A stretch of 13,989 nucleotides of DNA from Actinomycetes bacterium (GTDB lineage Bacteria; Actinomycetota; Acidimicrobiia; Acidimicrobiales; Microtrichaceae), in assembly GCA_023450775.1 (NCBI GenBank), contig JAEXGP010000323.1:1-13989 (forward strand). The letters run 5' to 3'. The translations under genes and the position numbers were made by a program. Of this stretch, positions 1 through 6,504 are shown in pieces (position 1 is the first letter of the stretch; each line of letters begins with the position of its first letter). The notes under the pieces are model-generated. The model was not told the origin of the DNA. It searched no databases and saw nothing but the letters and a program-made list of their open reading frames with translations.

Positions 1-1022
1 GTGCAGCCCGCAGCGGCGGCCGCCGGGGGCGCGCCGGCCGCTGCGCCCGCAGCACCGAAGCCGGCCTCGATGGAGCCACCGACGATCGAGACGTCGGCAC
101 CGTTGATCGCACGGACGCCGTAGGCGCTGTTGCCGGCGCCGCGGGCGTCGCCGCCCGAGATGACCGGCGCGTTGACCTCGACGCTGGACGCGCCGTCGAC
201 GAGCAGCGCCGTGGCCGCAGCACCGTGCTGGCCGCCGGTGAGGGTCAGGCCGTCGAGGGTGAGGCCGTCACCGGTGCCGCCCACGAAGGCGGCGAGCGCC
301 GTGCGGCCGTTGGCCGTCTCGTCGGCGCCGACGGCGGTCAGGCCGTCGATCGTGGTGTCGAGCTGCACGTCCTTGGCGACGATCGCCGCGGACACGCCGA
401 CGAGCGCGTCGTACGCGCCGCGGACCAGGGTCTCACCGCCGGGGCCGGAGAACTCCTCGTCGTAGCCGCCGAGCACGTCGATGCCGGGGGTGACCGTGAA
501 GGCGGGGTACGTGCCCTCTGCGACCCAGACCTCGGTCTTGCTGTCGGCCGCGGCCAGGCCGACGCCGTGGCCGATCGTGGCGCAGGGCTCCTGGGGCGTG
601 CCGCAGGTGCTGGTGTCGGCACCGCTGTCGTCGACCAGGACGACCGCGCTGAGGTCGCGGGCCACTTCGATGACCACGGTCTCGCTGTCGGTCAGGCCGC
701 CGTTGTCGGTCACGATCAGGCGGGCGGTGTAGCTGCCGGCCTGCGTGTAGGTGTGCGAGGGCTGGGAGTCGGTGGAGCTGCCGCCGTCACCGAACGACCA
801 GCTGTAGGCGACGATCGAACCGCCCGGGTCGACGCTCGACAGGCCGGAGAACCCGACGTCGAGCGGCGCCGTGCCCGACGTGGGCGACGCCAGGATCACC
901 GCGGTCGGCGGCGTGTTGGTGCCCCCGCCGCCCGTGCTCGGAGTGCTCGGGGTGGTACAGGCCCCGGCCACCAGGAAGAGCGCCGCGAACACGCCGACGG
1001 CAGCTGTCACCCTGAAACGCAT
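1..1022 (-). CDS. Surface lipoprotein with PKD domain and probable beta-helix repeats (C-terminus off the window)
   Basis: Partial: 340 codons are visible from the ATG at 1022 and the frame is still open at the window edge. Residues 1-22 form a signal peptide with a lipobox-like A-G-A-C ending at Cys22, followed by a Ser/Thr/Pro/Gly linker (about 23-37). A PKD domain spans about 38-121, with the hallmark YSWSFGDG at 73-80 and GSYTARLIVTD near 96-106. From about residue 127 the pattern VDDSG...CGTPQEPCATI...VWVAEGTY, then repeating hydrophobic turns, resembles the start of a DUF1565/pectate-lyase-like right-handed parallel beta-helix. PKD plus beta-helix is usual in exported adhesion or polysaccharide-binding proteins, so a cell-surface role is inferred; no enzyme active site can be seen in this part. 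A GGGGG stretch a few bases upstream supports the start. The lipobox lacks the usual Leu at -3, so lipid anchoring is less certain than export. Confidence 0.8.
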   Translation of the reverse strand, partial: MRFRVTAAVGVFAALFLVAGACTTPSTPSTGGGGTNTPPTAVILASPTSGTAPLDVGFSGLSSVDPGGSIVAYSWSFGDGGSSTDSQPSHTYTQAGSYTARLIVTDNGGLTDSETVVIEVARDLSAVVLVDDSGADTSTCGTPQEPCATIGHGVGLAAADSKTEVWVAEGTYPAFTVTPGIDVLGGYDEEFSGPGGETLVRGAYDALVGVSAAIVAKDVQLDTTIDGLTAVGADETANGRTALAAFVGGTGDGLTLDGLTLTGGQHGAAATALLVDGASSVEVNAPVISGGDARGAGNSAYGVRAINGADVSIVGGSIEAGFGAAGAAAGAPPAAAAAGC

Positions 1023-1089
1023 GTCGATCCCCCGATCGCCCGGGACGACACGTGCGGCGCCACACCGCCGTTTCCGCCCCATTGTCCGA

Positions 1090-1110
1090 GCACCCGGCGC
1101 CACCGGGTGC
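1090..1110 (-). terminator. Hairpin downstream of the PadR gene
   Basis: A perfect 8-bp stem (GCACCCGG / CCGGGTGC) with a 5-nt loop lies 77 bases past the PadR stop, in the 164-base gap before the PKD lipoprotein gene. There is no T-run after it on either strand, so it may be a U-less actinobacterial terminator or only a structured spacer. A second small palindrome, TGACGGCCCGTCA at 1130-1142, lies between it and the PadR gene. Nothing else was recognised in the gap. Confidence 0.35.
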
Positions 1111-1186
1111 GGGTTGCATGTGTAACACCTGACGGCCCGTCAGCGCCATCACCGCCCGAACGTTCGATCAGGAGCCAGACCGCGCC

Positions 1187-1789
1187 TCAAGGCCTTTCGA
1201 GCGCCGTCCGCCAGTCCCAGACGCCGGGGTCGTTCACATCGACCCACTCCTCGGTCTGGCGGTCCGCCCACTCCGCCCATCGGGCGATCGTCCGATAGAG
1301 GTCCATCTGGAAGCGGATCGCCAGGGCGTTGACGTGGGCGCGCCGCTCGTACGGGTAATCGGGATCGCTCGACTCGACGAGGAACTGGTCGAGCTGACCG
1401 AGACGATCTGCGGCTTCGGCGCCGAGCCCGTCGAGCGTGCGACGCAGGTCGTCCAGCCCGCCGGCGTCGGCGAAGAAGACGCGGACGAGGGACTCGGCCT
1501 CGAGCTTGGTCGGCGCCGAGGACTCCCCCAGCCAGCGCGCCAGCTCACGACGGCCCTTGGCGGTGATCCGGTACACGGTGCGCGGCCGGCCGCCGGACGC
1601 CTCGTCCTTGGCCGCCGCCAGGCCGGCCGCGACCAGCTTCTTGGCCTCGTCGTAGACCTTGCGCTCGGTCCGTGGCCAGAACCACCCCAGGCTGCGCTCC
1701 ACCTGCTTGGCCAGCTCGTAGGTGGTCCACGGCTGGATGGACAGGAGCCCGAGGAGGGCCTCCGAGGTGGTCGTCAGCTTCGTCGCCAT
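1187..1789 (-). CDS. PadR-family transcriptional regulator
   Basis: A 200-residue protein starting at the ATG at 1789. The N-terminal winged helix-turn-helix (about residues 8-85) has the PadR pattern: LLGLLSIQPWTTYELAKQV, then WPRTERKVYDEAKKLVAAGL, then the wing GGRPRTVYRITAKGRRELARWL. The C-terminal half (about 95-175) is helical, as in the dimerisation domain of the longer PadR subfamily. A farther in-frame start at 1858 was not used because it would translate straight through two palindromic operators (1808-1820 and 1835-1851). No clear Shine-Dalgarno precedes 1789, so the exact start is not certain. It is divergent from the PIG-L deacetylase gene and probably represses that gene and itself, with a small-molecule ligand that cannot be read from sequence. 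Confidence 0.9.
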   Translation of the reverse strand: MATKLTTTSEALLGLLSIQPWTTYELAKQVERSLGWFWPRTERKVYDEAKKLVAAGLAAAKDEASGGRPRTVYRITAKGRRELARWLGESSAPTKLEAESLVRVFFADAGGLDDLRRTLDGLGAEAADRLGQLDQFLVESSDPDYPYERRAHVNALAIRFQMDLYRTIARWAEWADRQTEEWVDVNDPGVWDWRTALERP

Positions 1790-1799
1790 GACGAAGAGG

Positions 1800-1851
1800 T
1801 TGACATGCTGCCATTGGCAGTGTCTACTGCTGCTTACTGCCAATGGCAGTA
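1800..1851 (+). promoter_or_regulatory. PIG-L gene promoter with two palindromic operators
   Basis: On the plus strand there is a TTGACA -35 box at 1800-1805, a 17-bp spacer and TCTACT as -10 at 1823-1828. Operator 1, CTGCCATTGGCAG (1808-1820), fills the spacer. Operator 2, TACTGCCAATGGCAGTA (1835-1851), is a perfect 17-nt palindrome over the expected transcription start. The two centres are 29 bp apart, and a lone half-site TACTGC lies at 1825-1830. Operator 1 is also 19 bases upstream of the PadR start, so the same sites could autoregulate PadR. PadR is the obvious binder because it is the adjacent divergent regulator; binding itself is inferred. Confidence 0.75.
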
Positions 1852-1858
1852 CCGCCAT

Positions 1859-1879
1859 CGGCGCCAGGATGCGGCGCCG
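1859..1879 (+). other. Hairpin in the predicted 5' leader of the PIG-L gene
   Basis: CGGCGCC and GGCGCCG form a perfect 7-bp stem around a 7-nt loop. It lies between the predicted transcription start (about 1835) and the ribosome binding site (AGGAGGG, 1900-1906). It may only stabilise the leader; no known riboswitch class was recognised. Confidence 0.35.
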
Positions 1880-1914
1880 GGAACGACCGGGCCGGCACGA
1901 GGAGGGATTGCGAC

Positions 1915-2691
1915 ATGGACACCAGCGACGAACGACTCCTGGTGGTGGTGGCCCATCCCGACGACGAGACCTTCGGATGTGGCTCGCTGCTGGCGCACGC
2001 GCGGGCCGAGGGGGTCACCACGTTCGTGGCCTGTGCCACGCGCGGCGAGGCCGGCTCGCCCACGCCCGGCCGCGGACTGGACGACGCCGACATGGCGGAG
2101 GTCCGGGCGGCGGAGCTGCACGCCGCCGCCGAGCTGCTCGGCGTCGAGCGGGTCGTGCTCTTCGACTGGGCCGACTCCGACATGGAGGGTGATCCGGCCC
2201 CGGGAACCCTGTGCGCCGCGCCGATCGACGAGGTGGCAGAGCGCATCGCACAGGTCATCGCCGAGCTGTCACCCACCGTCGTCGTCACGCTGGACGCCAG
2301 CGACGGCCACCGTGATCACGCCCACGTGCGCGACGCCACGGTGCTGGCTGCGTCCCGGCCCGGATCGCCCGTCGAGCGCGTGTACCTGCAGTGCCTGCCC
2401 GAAACGCTCATGCGCCGGTGGGTCGAGCTGCTCGCCGCGGACCAGCCCGACAGCGCGCACCTGGCTCTGGGCGACCTGGGCACTCCCGACGACCTGATCA
2501 CCACCTACCTCGACACGTCGGACGTCCTCGAGGTGCGCGAGCGGGCGATGGCGCTCCACGCGTCGCAGACGCCGCCCTACGACGTCATGCCCGACGACCT
2601 GCGTCGAGACTTCCTGGCGACGGACCGGCTCCGGCGCGTGGTGCCGCCCTGGGAGGGCGGCGAGCGCGAGCACGCGCTGTTCGCCTGCTGA
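1915..2691 (+). CDS. PIG-L/LmbE-family zinc-dependent N-deacetylase
   Basis: 258 residues. The start is the ATG at 1915, 8 bases after a strong AGGAGGG; an upstream in-frame ATG at 1843 lies inside operator 2 and was rejected. The zinc and catalytic motif AHPDDE is at residues 13-18 (His14, Asp16, Asp17) and the second histidine motif GHRDHAH is at 131-137. TRGEAG near 42-47 and MALHASQTPPYD near 212-223 resemble the MshB/Mca branch, which acts on N-acetylglucosamine-inositol or mycothiol conjugates. Family knowledge therefore suggests hydrolysis of an N-acetyl group or amide on an amino-sugar conjugate in the cytoplasm; the real substrate is not shown. It is a single-gene unit under the PadR-type operators. 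A housekeeping mycothiol enzyme would not need such tight control, so an inducible detoxification role is the favoured inference. Confidence 0.88.
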   Translation: MDTSDERLLVVVAHPDDETFGCGSLLAHARAEGVTTFVACATRGEAGSPTPGRGLDDADMAEVRAAELHAAAELLGVERVVLFDWADSDMEGDPAPGTLCAAPIDEVAERIAQVIAELSPTVVVTLDASDGHRDHAHVRDATVLAASRPGSPVERVYLQCLPETLMRRWVELLAADQPDSAHLALGDLGTPDDLITTYLDTSDVLEVRERAMALHASQTPPYDVMPDDLRRDFLATDRLRRVVPPWEGGEREHALFAC

Positions 2692-2768
2692 CGTACCTGG
2701 GCGTGCAGCCCCAGTTCGGCGTGCGGACCGTCTCGGGCGTCAGGCTGCTGCTCGGTGCGGCGCTGATC

Positions 2769-2789
2769 CTCGGTCGCGCGCCGACCGGG
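2769..2789. terminator. Hairpin between convergent genes
   Basis: CTCGGTCG / CGACCGGG can form an 8-bp stem (one G-T wobble) with a 5-nt loop. It lies in the 164-base gap between the ends of the PIG-L gene (plus) and the tail-sheath-like gene (minus). No T-run is seen on either side. It may serve as a bidirectional terminator; the rest of the gap shows nothing recognisable. Confidence 0.35.
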
Positions 2790-2855
2790 TCCCGTCGTCG
2801 GACTGACCGTTCGCCGGAGGAGCAGGCGCGGAAGGAGCGCGACTGCGTGGCGAGG

Positions 2856-4124
2856 TCAGTTCGGCGGCTGCACCTGCTGCGTGAACTGCAGCGATGCCTC
2901 GCCGTCCTCGAGCGACACCTCGACCTCGACCACCATCAGACCCTGGTCGATCTGCTCGGCCGTCATCGAGGCGCCCTCGCTCGCGACCACGTCGAAGGCC
3001 CGCGAGGCGGTGGCGCCGAACAGGCCGCCGTCGGTCCACTGCGTGGTCAGGAAGCCTTCGATCTGCTCGACGACCGACGCCCAGGTCGCCGGCCCGTCGG
3101 GTTCGAACACGTACGGCTGCAGCCCGGTGGCGATGCTGCGGCGGAGGAAGTCGAGCATTCGCTGGCGAGACAGGTCCTGCGTGCTCACGTCGGTGGACAG
3201 CGTCCGGTCACCCATGACGATGGTGCCGATGGTCGGCAACGCCATGATCGAGTTGATGCCGCCGGCGGCGAGGACGGTCGCCTGCGAGTTGTTGGCGGGC
3301 ACCGCCGCGGTGAGCCCGCGCATCGGTTGGGACGGTCCGCCGGCGGGTGCCCACGGCCCGGAGCTCCGGTCGGTCGCGGCGAACAGCCCGGCCAGGACCG
3401 CGGCGCTCGACACGGTCTGACCGTCGAGGAGGACCAGCGACGACGACAGCATGGCCATCGACCCGGCGGCGGGTGACTGGCGCACCGGCTCGACGACAGC
3501 GACGAGCGCGGAGGCCCATTCGGGATCGGAGGGCTGGGCGACCGACGACGGCGGGTCCAGGAGGGCGATCCCGGTGGCCCGCCCCGCGGCCTGACCCATC
3601 TCGTTGGCGAGGGACACCCACGACTCGCCGTCGAGGCCGTTCATCGCCGGCACGACCAGCAGGTCCCAAGCCCGCACCTCGGCGACCGACCCCGCCACCG
3701 CGGCCACGAGGGACGGCGCCGACTCGTCCGTCACGAGTTGCACGATCGCGGTCGTGCCGCCCTGCGTGAAGAACTGCTCGACCGCCACCGTGAGTGCCGG
3801 ACTGGCGCCCTGCACCGACTCGGCGAACTCCGCGCTCGAGCCGATCGAGACGGTGGACACCGGCGCTCCGTCGACGTCCGCCGAGCCGGTACCGACGAAC
3901 AGGGTCACGCCAGACGGTGCTGCCTCGATCTGGTCGGCAGGGAGCTCCTGGACGTAGACGCCCGGATCCCCGACGGGCGGAGTCGAGGTGCTGCTGGCCG
4001 TGCCGTCGGACTGGGCGCCATCGGATTGGGTGCCGTCGGACTGGGCGGCCACGGGCAGCGCCGCGATCGCGACGCCCGCGAACGCGGCGAGGCAGGCGAC
4101 GACGAGGAACGGCCGCCGGGTCAT
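2856..4124 (-). CDS. Contractile-tail sheath homolog with a Sec signal peptide
   Basis: 422 residues. Residues 1-27 are a classic Sec signal: MTRR, a long Ala/Val/Leu core and V-A-A before Gln28. A low-complexity linker with three QSDG units follows (about 28-50). The remainder reads as a phage tail sheath: PGVYVQE (54-60); GVTLFVGTG (72-80); an AVEQFFTQGGTTAIVQLV stretch (114-131); DLLVVPA and GIALLDPP (154-192) of the subtilisin-like sheath domain; INSI...GTIVMGDRTLS (290-310). The C-terminal sheath domain has QRMLDFLRRSIATGLQPYVFEP (321-342), FLTTQW, GGLFGATASRAFDV, and MTAEQIDQGLMVVEVEV followed by a terminal FTQQVQ strand. Sheath proteins polymerise around a tail tube in the cytoplasm, so an export signal is unexpected. 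ATG 4124 has GGAG 5 bases upstream and shares ATGA with the lipoprotein stop. The only in-frame start that would remove most of the signal is a GTG at 4052-4050, which has no Shine-Dalgarno. No other tail genes are present. Confidence 0.85.
   Translation of the reverse strand: MTRRPFLVVACLAAFAGVAIAALPVAAQSDGTQSDGAQSDGTASSTSTPPVGDPGVYVQELPADQIEAAPSGVTLFVGTGSADVDGAPVSTVSIGSSAEFAESVQGASPALTVAVEQFFTQGGTTAIVQLVTDESAPSLVAAVAGSVAEVRAWDLLVVPAMNGLDGESWVSLANEMGQAAGRATGIALLDPPSSVAQPSDPEWASALVAVVEPVRQSPAAGSMAMLSSSLVLLDGQTVSSAAVLAGLFAATDRSSGPWAPAGGPSQPMRGLTAAVPANNSQATVLAAGGINSIMALPTIGTIVMGDRTLSTDVSTQDLSRQRMLDFLRRSIATGLQPYVFEPDGPATWASVVEQIEGFLTTQWTDGGLFGATASRAFDVVASEGASMTAEQIDQGLMVVEVEVSLEDGEASLQFTQQVQPPN
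4001..4045 (-). repeat. Three tandem 15-bp units encoding an Asp-Gly-rich linker
   Basis: Units at 4001-4015, 4016-4030 and 4031-4045 are in frame within the sheath-like gene and encode QSDG(T/A) three times, directly after the predicted signal-peptidase site. Outer units are identical; the middle one differs at three bases, mostly silent. The copy number could vary by slippage. Confidence 0.85.
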
Positions 4125-4636
4125 GCTCGCTCCGCGACGATCGTGGCGAGCTCGATGTGATCGGCCTGGTCCAGGCCGACACCGGCCACGGTCACCTCGA
4201 CGAAGCGACCGTCGACCACCATGCCGACGATCCCGTCGAACGGCGCCTGGAACGCCGCCGAGGCGCCCGGGACGACGGCGTCACCGACCGTGGGGTTGGC
4301 GGCCAGCGCCTGGCGCGCTGCGACGTACGGCGCATCGCCGACGTCGTCGGCCACGACGACCTGCACCGTGCCCCGGTGGTCGACGTCGGTGAAGTGGCAG
4401 AGTCGCACCGGCGTCGGTTCGGACCGGCTGGCCGGGGTGGCAGCGCCCACGGCCCAACCCGTGACGGCGTCGACCTCGGCCGCGTCGAGCATGGCGCAGG
4501 GGTCGGTGATCGACGCCGCGACCGGTTCGCCGAGACCTCCGCGACGAGCGCCGTCGTCGTCCGACGAGCAGGCGATCGACGACGTCGCGAGCGCGACGAG
4601 CGCAGCGATCAGGAGTGTTCGACGGACTCGGCCCAC
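4121..4636 (-). CDS. Small DUF3558-like lipoprotein
   Basis: 171 residues from a GTG start at 4636. Residues 1-23 are a lipoprotein signal (MGRVRR, hydrophobic core, S-I-A-C with Cys23), then a charged SSDDDG tether. The domain starts with DPCAMLDAAEV (45-55) and has a second cysteine at 80 (VRLCHFTD). This spacing resembles DUF3558 lipoproteins of Actinobacteria, where a Cys pair is expected to form a disulfide. Family function is poorly known; a binding or partner role outside the membrane is inferred. Its stop overlaps the start of the sheath-like gene (ATGA), so the two products are probably made together and may interact. Upstream, the 66-base gap to the amidohydrolase stop has no TA dinucleotide, hence no TANNNT -10, which supports read-through from that gene. 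The lipobox has Ser at -3, less usual than Leu. Confidence 0.8.
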   Translation of the reverse strand: MGRVRRTLLIAALVALATSSIACSSDDDGARRGGLGEPVAASITDPCAMLDAAEVDAVTGWAVGAATPASRSEPTPVRLCHFTDVDHRGTVQVVVADDVGDAPYVAARQALAANPTVGDAVVPGASAAFQAPFDGIVGMVVDGRFVEVTVAGVGLDQADHIELATIVAERA

Positions 4637-4702
4637 CCCGATCCATCGGCATCGGCGGGTCGGAGATGAGGGCGGAGCCTCGGCCGAACGGCGTCGGAGC
4701 GG

Positions 4703-6457
4703 TCAGTGGCGGCGGACGCCGCCCATCCACGTCTCCAGCACCTCGATGTCGGCGATGTGGTGGGGGTCGACCGTTGTGGGGTCCTCGGCCAGCACGACCA
4801 CGTCGGCGAGCTTGCCCGGCTCGAGCGTGCCGATCTCGTGCTCGCTGTGGCACTGCCACGCGGCGTCCGCGGTCATCGCCCGGATCGCGGCCTCCACCGG
4901 CACCCGCTCGTCGGGCGTCAGCACCGTGCCGGGCTCGCGCCAGAGATCGCGGGTCACCGCGTCGTGGATGCAGCGCAGGGGATCGATCGGCGTCACCGAC
5001 TCGTCGGAGTGCAGGGTCCAGCGGATGCCCGCGTCAGAGCACGACGCCGTGCGGTCCAGCAGGTCGGCCCGCTCACGCCCGATGATCCGGTCGCGGAACG
5101 CCTGGCCCCAGAAGTGGACGTGGCCGATCAGGAACGACGGCGAGAGGCCGAGCTCGGCGATGCGAGCGATCTGCTCGTCGTGGAGGAGCGAGCAGTGCTC
5201 GATGCGGTGGCGGCGGTCGCCGTGGCCCCCGGCGTCGCTGGCCTCGACCGCCGCGGCCAGCGCGTCGAGCGCCAGGTCGATCGCCCGATCGCCGTTGGCG
5301 TGGATGACGACCTGCCAGCCCTGCGCGGCGCGGGTGCGGGCCGTCTCCACGAGCACGTCGACGTCGATGTACGGGATGCCCGAGTCGTCGGAGCCGAGGT
5401 ACGGCTCGCGGAGCAGGCCGGTCCGGCCCTGGTTGGAGCCGTCCGACACGATCTTCCAGCCGGTGGCGCGGATGAGCTCGTCGCCGTCGCCGCAGGTGGT
5501 GCCGGCGTCGACGAACGACTGACCTCGGCTGTCGTGCAGGGAGTAGCGCAAGCGGGTGGCGAGCCGGTCGTCGTCAGCCATCGACCGGTAGATGCCCACC
5601 TCGTCGGGTCCCATCAGCGTGCCGGTGCCCTGGTCGCAGATGGTCGTCACTCCGACGGTCGACGCCCGCTGCGCCACGGCGCGGGCCTGCTCGATGAGGT
5701 CGAGCGAGCCCATCGACGGGTTGTGGGCCATCACGCTGAGCATGGCGCCCTGGCCGACGAGCACGCCGTTGGGCGTGCCGTCGGCGTGGCGGCCGTACGG
5801 CGAGTGCGGGATGTCGGGGGTGTCGCGGTCGATGCCGGCCGCCGCGAGCGCCGCGCTGTTGGCGTAGGCGAAGTGCAGTGACGCGTTGGTGACGACGACC
5901 GGGACCTCCGTCGACACGCGGTCGAGCAGGTCGGTGGTCAGCTGGTCGGGACCGGCCTGCAACGACGGGTCGAACTGGCGGCCGGTCAACCACCGGCCCG
6001 GTTCGACCGACGACACGAGCGACGCGAGGTGGTCGATCGCGGCATCCACCGTGTCGAAGCGGAACGGCCCCACGTCGTGCCACGACCGGAGGAGCGCGGT
6101 GGGCAGCACGTGGGCGTGCGGCTCGATGAACCCAGGAAGGATCGTCGCTCCGATGCGGTCGAGCACCGTGGCGTCGTCGCCGGCTGCGGCCAGGACGTCG
6201 GCCTCGGAGCCGACGGCCAGGATGCGGTCGCCTCGGAAGGCGATGGCATCGACACGGGAGAACGCCGGGTCGACCGGCAGCACGGTGGCGCCCCGCAGGA
6301 CCACGGTGCCGGTCGGAGGTGCGGGCCGACGTGCCGGTCGGGACGTCGGGTCGCTCGGTCGAGGGACCAGCGCGGCGAGCCCGGCGAGCAGCGGACCGCC
6401 GCACCCGCACCCTCCGACGTAGGGGCGGGATTGCGATGACGGCGCGAGCAGCGGCAT
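4703..6457 (-). CDS. YtcJ-like metal-dependent amidohydrolase
   Basis: 584 residues; ATG at 6457. The amidohydrolase-3/YtcJ pattern is clear: an N-terminal beta-sandwich with VVLRGATVLPVD (52-63); the metal-binding HAH motif in GFIEPHAHV (His114, His116); GWKIVSDGSNQGRTG (333-347) with a candidate metal-bridging Lys335; VIHANGDRAID (384-394, His386); HRIEHC (His421); HSDESVTPIDPL with Asp485; and the closing GTLEPGKLADVVVLAEDP. It should hydrolyse a C-N (amide, carbamate or similar) bond in the cytoplasm; the substrate cannot be told from sequence. The N-terminal 45 residues are unusual: a CGCGG motif (Cys17, Cys19) and a Pro/Arg-rich linker before the domain. It has its own likely leaderless promoter (6465-6470) and may lead an operon with the lipoprotein and sheath-like genes 66 bases downstream. 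Confidence 0.88.
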   Translation of the reverse strand: MPLLAPSSQSRPYVGGCGCGGPLLAGLAALVPRPSDPTSRPARRPAPPTGTVVLRGATVLPVDPAFSRVDAIAFRGDRILAVGSEADVLAAAGDDATVLDRIGATILPGFIEPHAHVLPTALLRSWHDVGPFRFDTVDAAIDHLASLVSSVEPGRWLTGRQFDPSLQAGPDQLTTDLLDRVSTEVPVVVTNASLHFAYANSAALAAAGIDRDTPDIPHSPYGRHADGTPNGVLVGQGAMLSVMAHNPSMGSLDLIEQARAVAQRASTVGVTTICDQGTGTLMGPDEVGIYRSMADDDRLATRLRYSLHDSRGQSFVDAGTTCGDGDELIRATGWKIVSDGSNQGRTGLLREPYLGSDDSGIPYIDVDVLVETARTRAAQGWQVVIHANGDRAIDLALDALAAAVEASDAGGHGDRRHRIEHCSLLHDEQIARIAELGLSPSFLIGHVHFWGQAFRDRIIGRERADLLDRTASCSDAGIRWTLHSDESVTPIDPLRCIHDAVTRDLWREPGTVLTPDERVPVEAAIRAMTADAAWQCHSEHEIGTLEPGKLADVVVLAEDPTTVDPHHIADIEVLETWMGGVRRH

Positions 6458-6464
6458 GGCCCGG

Positions 6465-6470
6465 AGGCTA
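6465..6470 (-). promoter_or_regulatory. -10 hexamer for a leaderless amidohydrolase mRNA
   Basis: TAGCCT on the minus strand ends 7 bases before the ATG at 6457, so the transcript would begin at or near the A of the start codon. No Shine-Dalgarno is present. No good -35 is seen at the standard distance. Confidence 0.45.
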
Positions 6471-6504
6471 AGGCGATCCGACCGCTCGCGCCGTCAGGGT
6501 GGAC

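Noticed and set aside
225..1298. Long plus-strand open frame opposite the PKD lipoprotein
   Set aside because: Ala/Gly/Arg-rich shadow typical of GC-rich DNA, without ribosome site or recognisable domain; the minus strand encodes a clear protein.
1787..1858. Longer PadR protein starting at 1858
   Set aside because: The extra 23 residues are the translation of two palindromic operators and are not protein-like; PadR homology starts at 1789.
1843..1914. Longer deacetylase starting at 1843
   Set aside because: That ATG lies inside operator 2 with no ribosome site, while AGGAGGG precedes the ATG at 1915.
2856..4124. Prophage, tailocin or eCIS cluster
   Set aside because: Only the sheath homolog is present; flanking genes are a lipoprotein, an amidohydrolase and a deacetylase. 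No tube, baseplate, spike, tape-measure, integrase or ATPase was found in the window.
2856..4124. Lipoprotein signal on the sheath homolog through Cys11 (V-V-A-C)
   Set aside because: Only ten residues would precede the cysteine and the hydrophobic core continues for 15 more, so a normal Sec signal cut after Ala27 fits better.
4121..4636. Twin-arginine signal on the lipoprotein (R-R near the start)
   Set aside because: MGRVRRTLLI lacks the SRRxFLK context; a Sec lipoprotein signal explains it better.
4706..5881. 391-codon plus-strand open frame opposite the amidohydrolase
   Set aside because: Its composition (Val/Ala/Arg/Asp with no hydrophobic core pattern) is that of an antisense shadow; the minus strand carries all amidohydrolase motifs.
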